DNA from: Ancylobacter aquaticus
Lineage (GTDB): Bacteria; Pseudomonadota; Alphaproteobacteria; Rhizobiales; Xanthobacteraceae
Assembly: GCF_004339465.1 (NCBI RefSeq)
Contig: NZ_SMFY01000001.1
Span: 620,001 to 684,000 of the forward strand
DNA: 64,000 nucleotides
Reading direction: 5' to 3'
A program made the position numbers and the translations under genes. Under the pieces are notes generated by a model. That model was not told the origin of the DNA, searched no databases, and was given only the letters and a program-made list of their open reading frames with translations. Positions 63,816 through 64,000 of this stretch are shown piece by piece (the first letter of the stretch is position 1; each line of letters begins with the position of its first letter).

Positions 63816-64000
63816 TTACTGGCTTGCCCACAGCACCCGGGCGATCCAGGCGATTTCGCCGTCCTGCAGCATCCGGTCGGGATGCTCGGGGTTGAGCGAA
63901 CGCAGTTCCACCGTGCGGGCGGTCTGGCGCTTCAGCTCTTTGGCTAGCACCTCGCCCTCCCGGGTCTTCACCACCACCCGGTCGCCGCGCCGGATCGGCG
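63816..64000 (-). CDS. S24 family peptidase/repressor, C-terminal part
   Basis: Reading leftward from the window edge the frame encodes about 61 residues ending in TAA at 63818-63816: RRGDRVVVKTREGEVLAKEL, then KRQTARTVELRSLNPEHPD and EIAWIARVLWASQ. This is the LexA/CI-type S24 domain, with the conserved K in VLAKEL matching the catalytic lysine position. The N-terminal helix-turn-helix lies outside the window. Confidence 0.75.
   Translation of the reverse strand, partial: PIRRGDRVVVKTREGEVLAKELKRQTARTVELRSLNPEHPDRMLQDGEIAWIARVLWASQ

Overview
The window is chromosomal DNA of a high-GC alphaproteobacterium. The closest fit is Hyphomicrobiales (Rhizobiales), probably Xanthobacteraceae-like (Ancylobacter/Starkeya/Xanthobacter type); the genus is an inference from gene content and not proven. 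Evidence for the class: a GcrA regulator, a SAM-II riboswitch before metZ, the PhyR-NepR-EcfG general stress module, a double-domain dCTP deaminase, an alphaproteobacterial 4.5S-type SRP RNA, a CtrA-type TTAA-N7-TTAA site and FixK/FNR control of cbb3 oxidase. No tRNA, rRNA, CRISPR array, insertion sequence or prophage was seen. The content is mostly core metabolism and housekeeping.

Layout. 1-10.5 kb: tail of a TPR-like protein, an FAD oxidoreductase of the phosphonate-linked TIGR03364 type, hisS-hisZ-hisG, then on the minus strand cysG, a YqhA/UPF0114 membrane protein, an exported protein, msrA and a small membrane protein. Three large palindromic repeats sit around the his genes. 10.5-20 kb: a complete cbb3 oxidase locus, ccoNOQP then ccoGHIS, preceded by a perfect FNR/FixK box. 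It ends in an MFS gene with the two copper motifs of CcoA, translationally coupled to ccoS. 20-24 kb: an LplT-PlsC-acyl-ACP synthetase fusion (aas) coupled to a TetR gene, with a palindromic operator candidate in front. 24-27.4 kb: an abnormal G/C homopolymer tract, ybaB, dnaX, the SRP RNA gene and two small genes. 27.4-35.2 kb: an exported methyltransferase, an APC permease, a class C beta-lactamase, a proline iminopeptidase, an Fsr-like MFS exporter, a HIT protein and nudC.

35.2-47.4 kb: dcd, riboswitch-controlled metZ, apaG, trkH, argE, and the minus-strand operon argD-argF-hslO, whose promoter is followed at once by a terminator-like hairpin. Then come two small exported proteins, gcrA and a YgjP-type metallopeptidase. 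47.5-52.7 kb: a bifunctional penicillin-binding protein with a CtrA-type site upstream, and glnD. 52.9-57.8 kb: the general stress locus. An HWE-type histidine kinase and phyR read left, nepR-ecfG read right, and both transcripts start from matched GGAAC-N16-CGTT promoters. The same promoter precedes a PRC-barrel protein (53.5 kb), a glycine-zipper lipoprotein (63.4 kb) and, with one mismatch, a DUF1328 protein (57.8 kb), so part of the regulon can be read directly from the sequence. 57.9-64 kb: a lower-GC methyltransferase gene, a LysR regulator, rmuC, def-fmt-GNAT, a peroxiredoxin remnant ending in a palindromic repeat, the lipoprotein, and the C-terminus of an S24-type repressor cut by the window edge.

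No clearly unknown multi-gene system was found. The best leads are the CcoA-like gene inside the cco operon, the PhyR/EcfG regulon with its new small members, the argD leader, the cysG operator, and the G/C tract, which may be an assembly fault.
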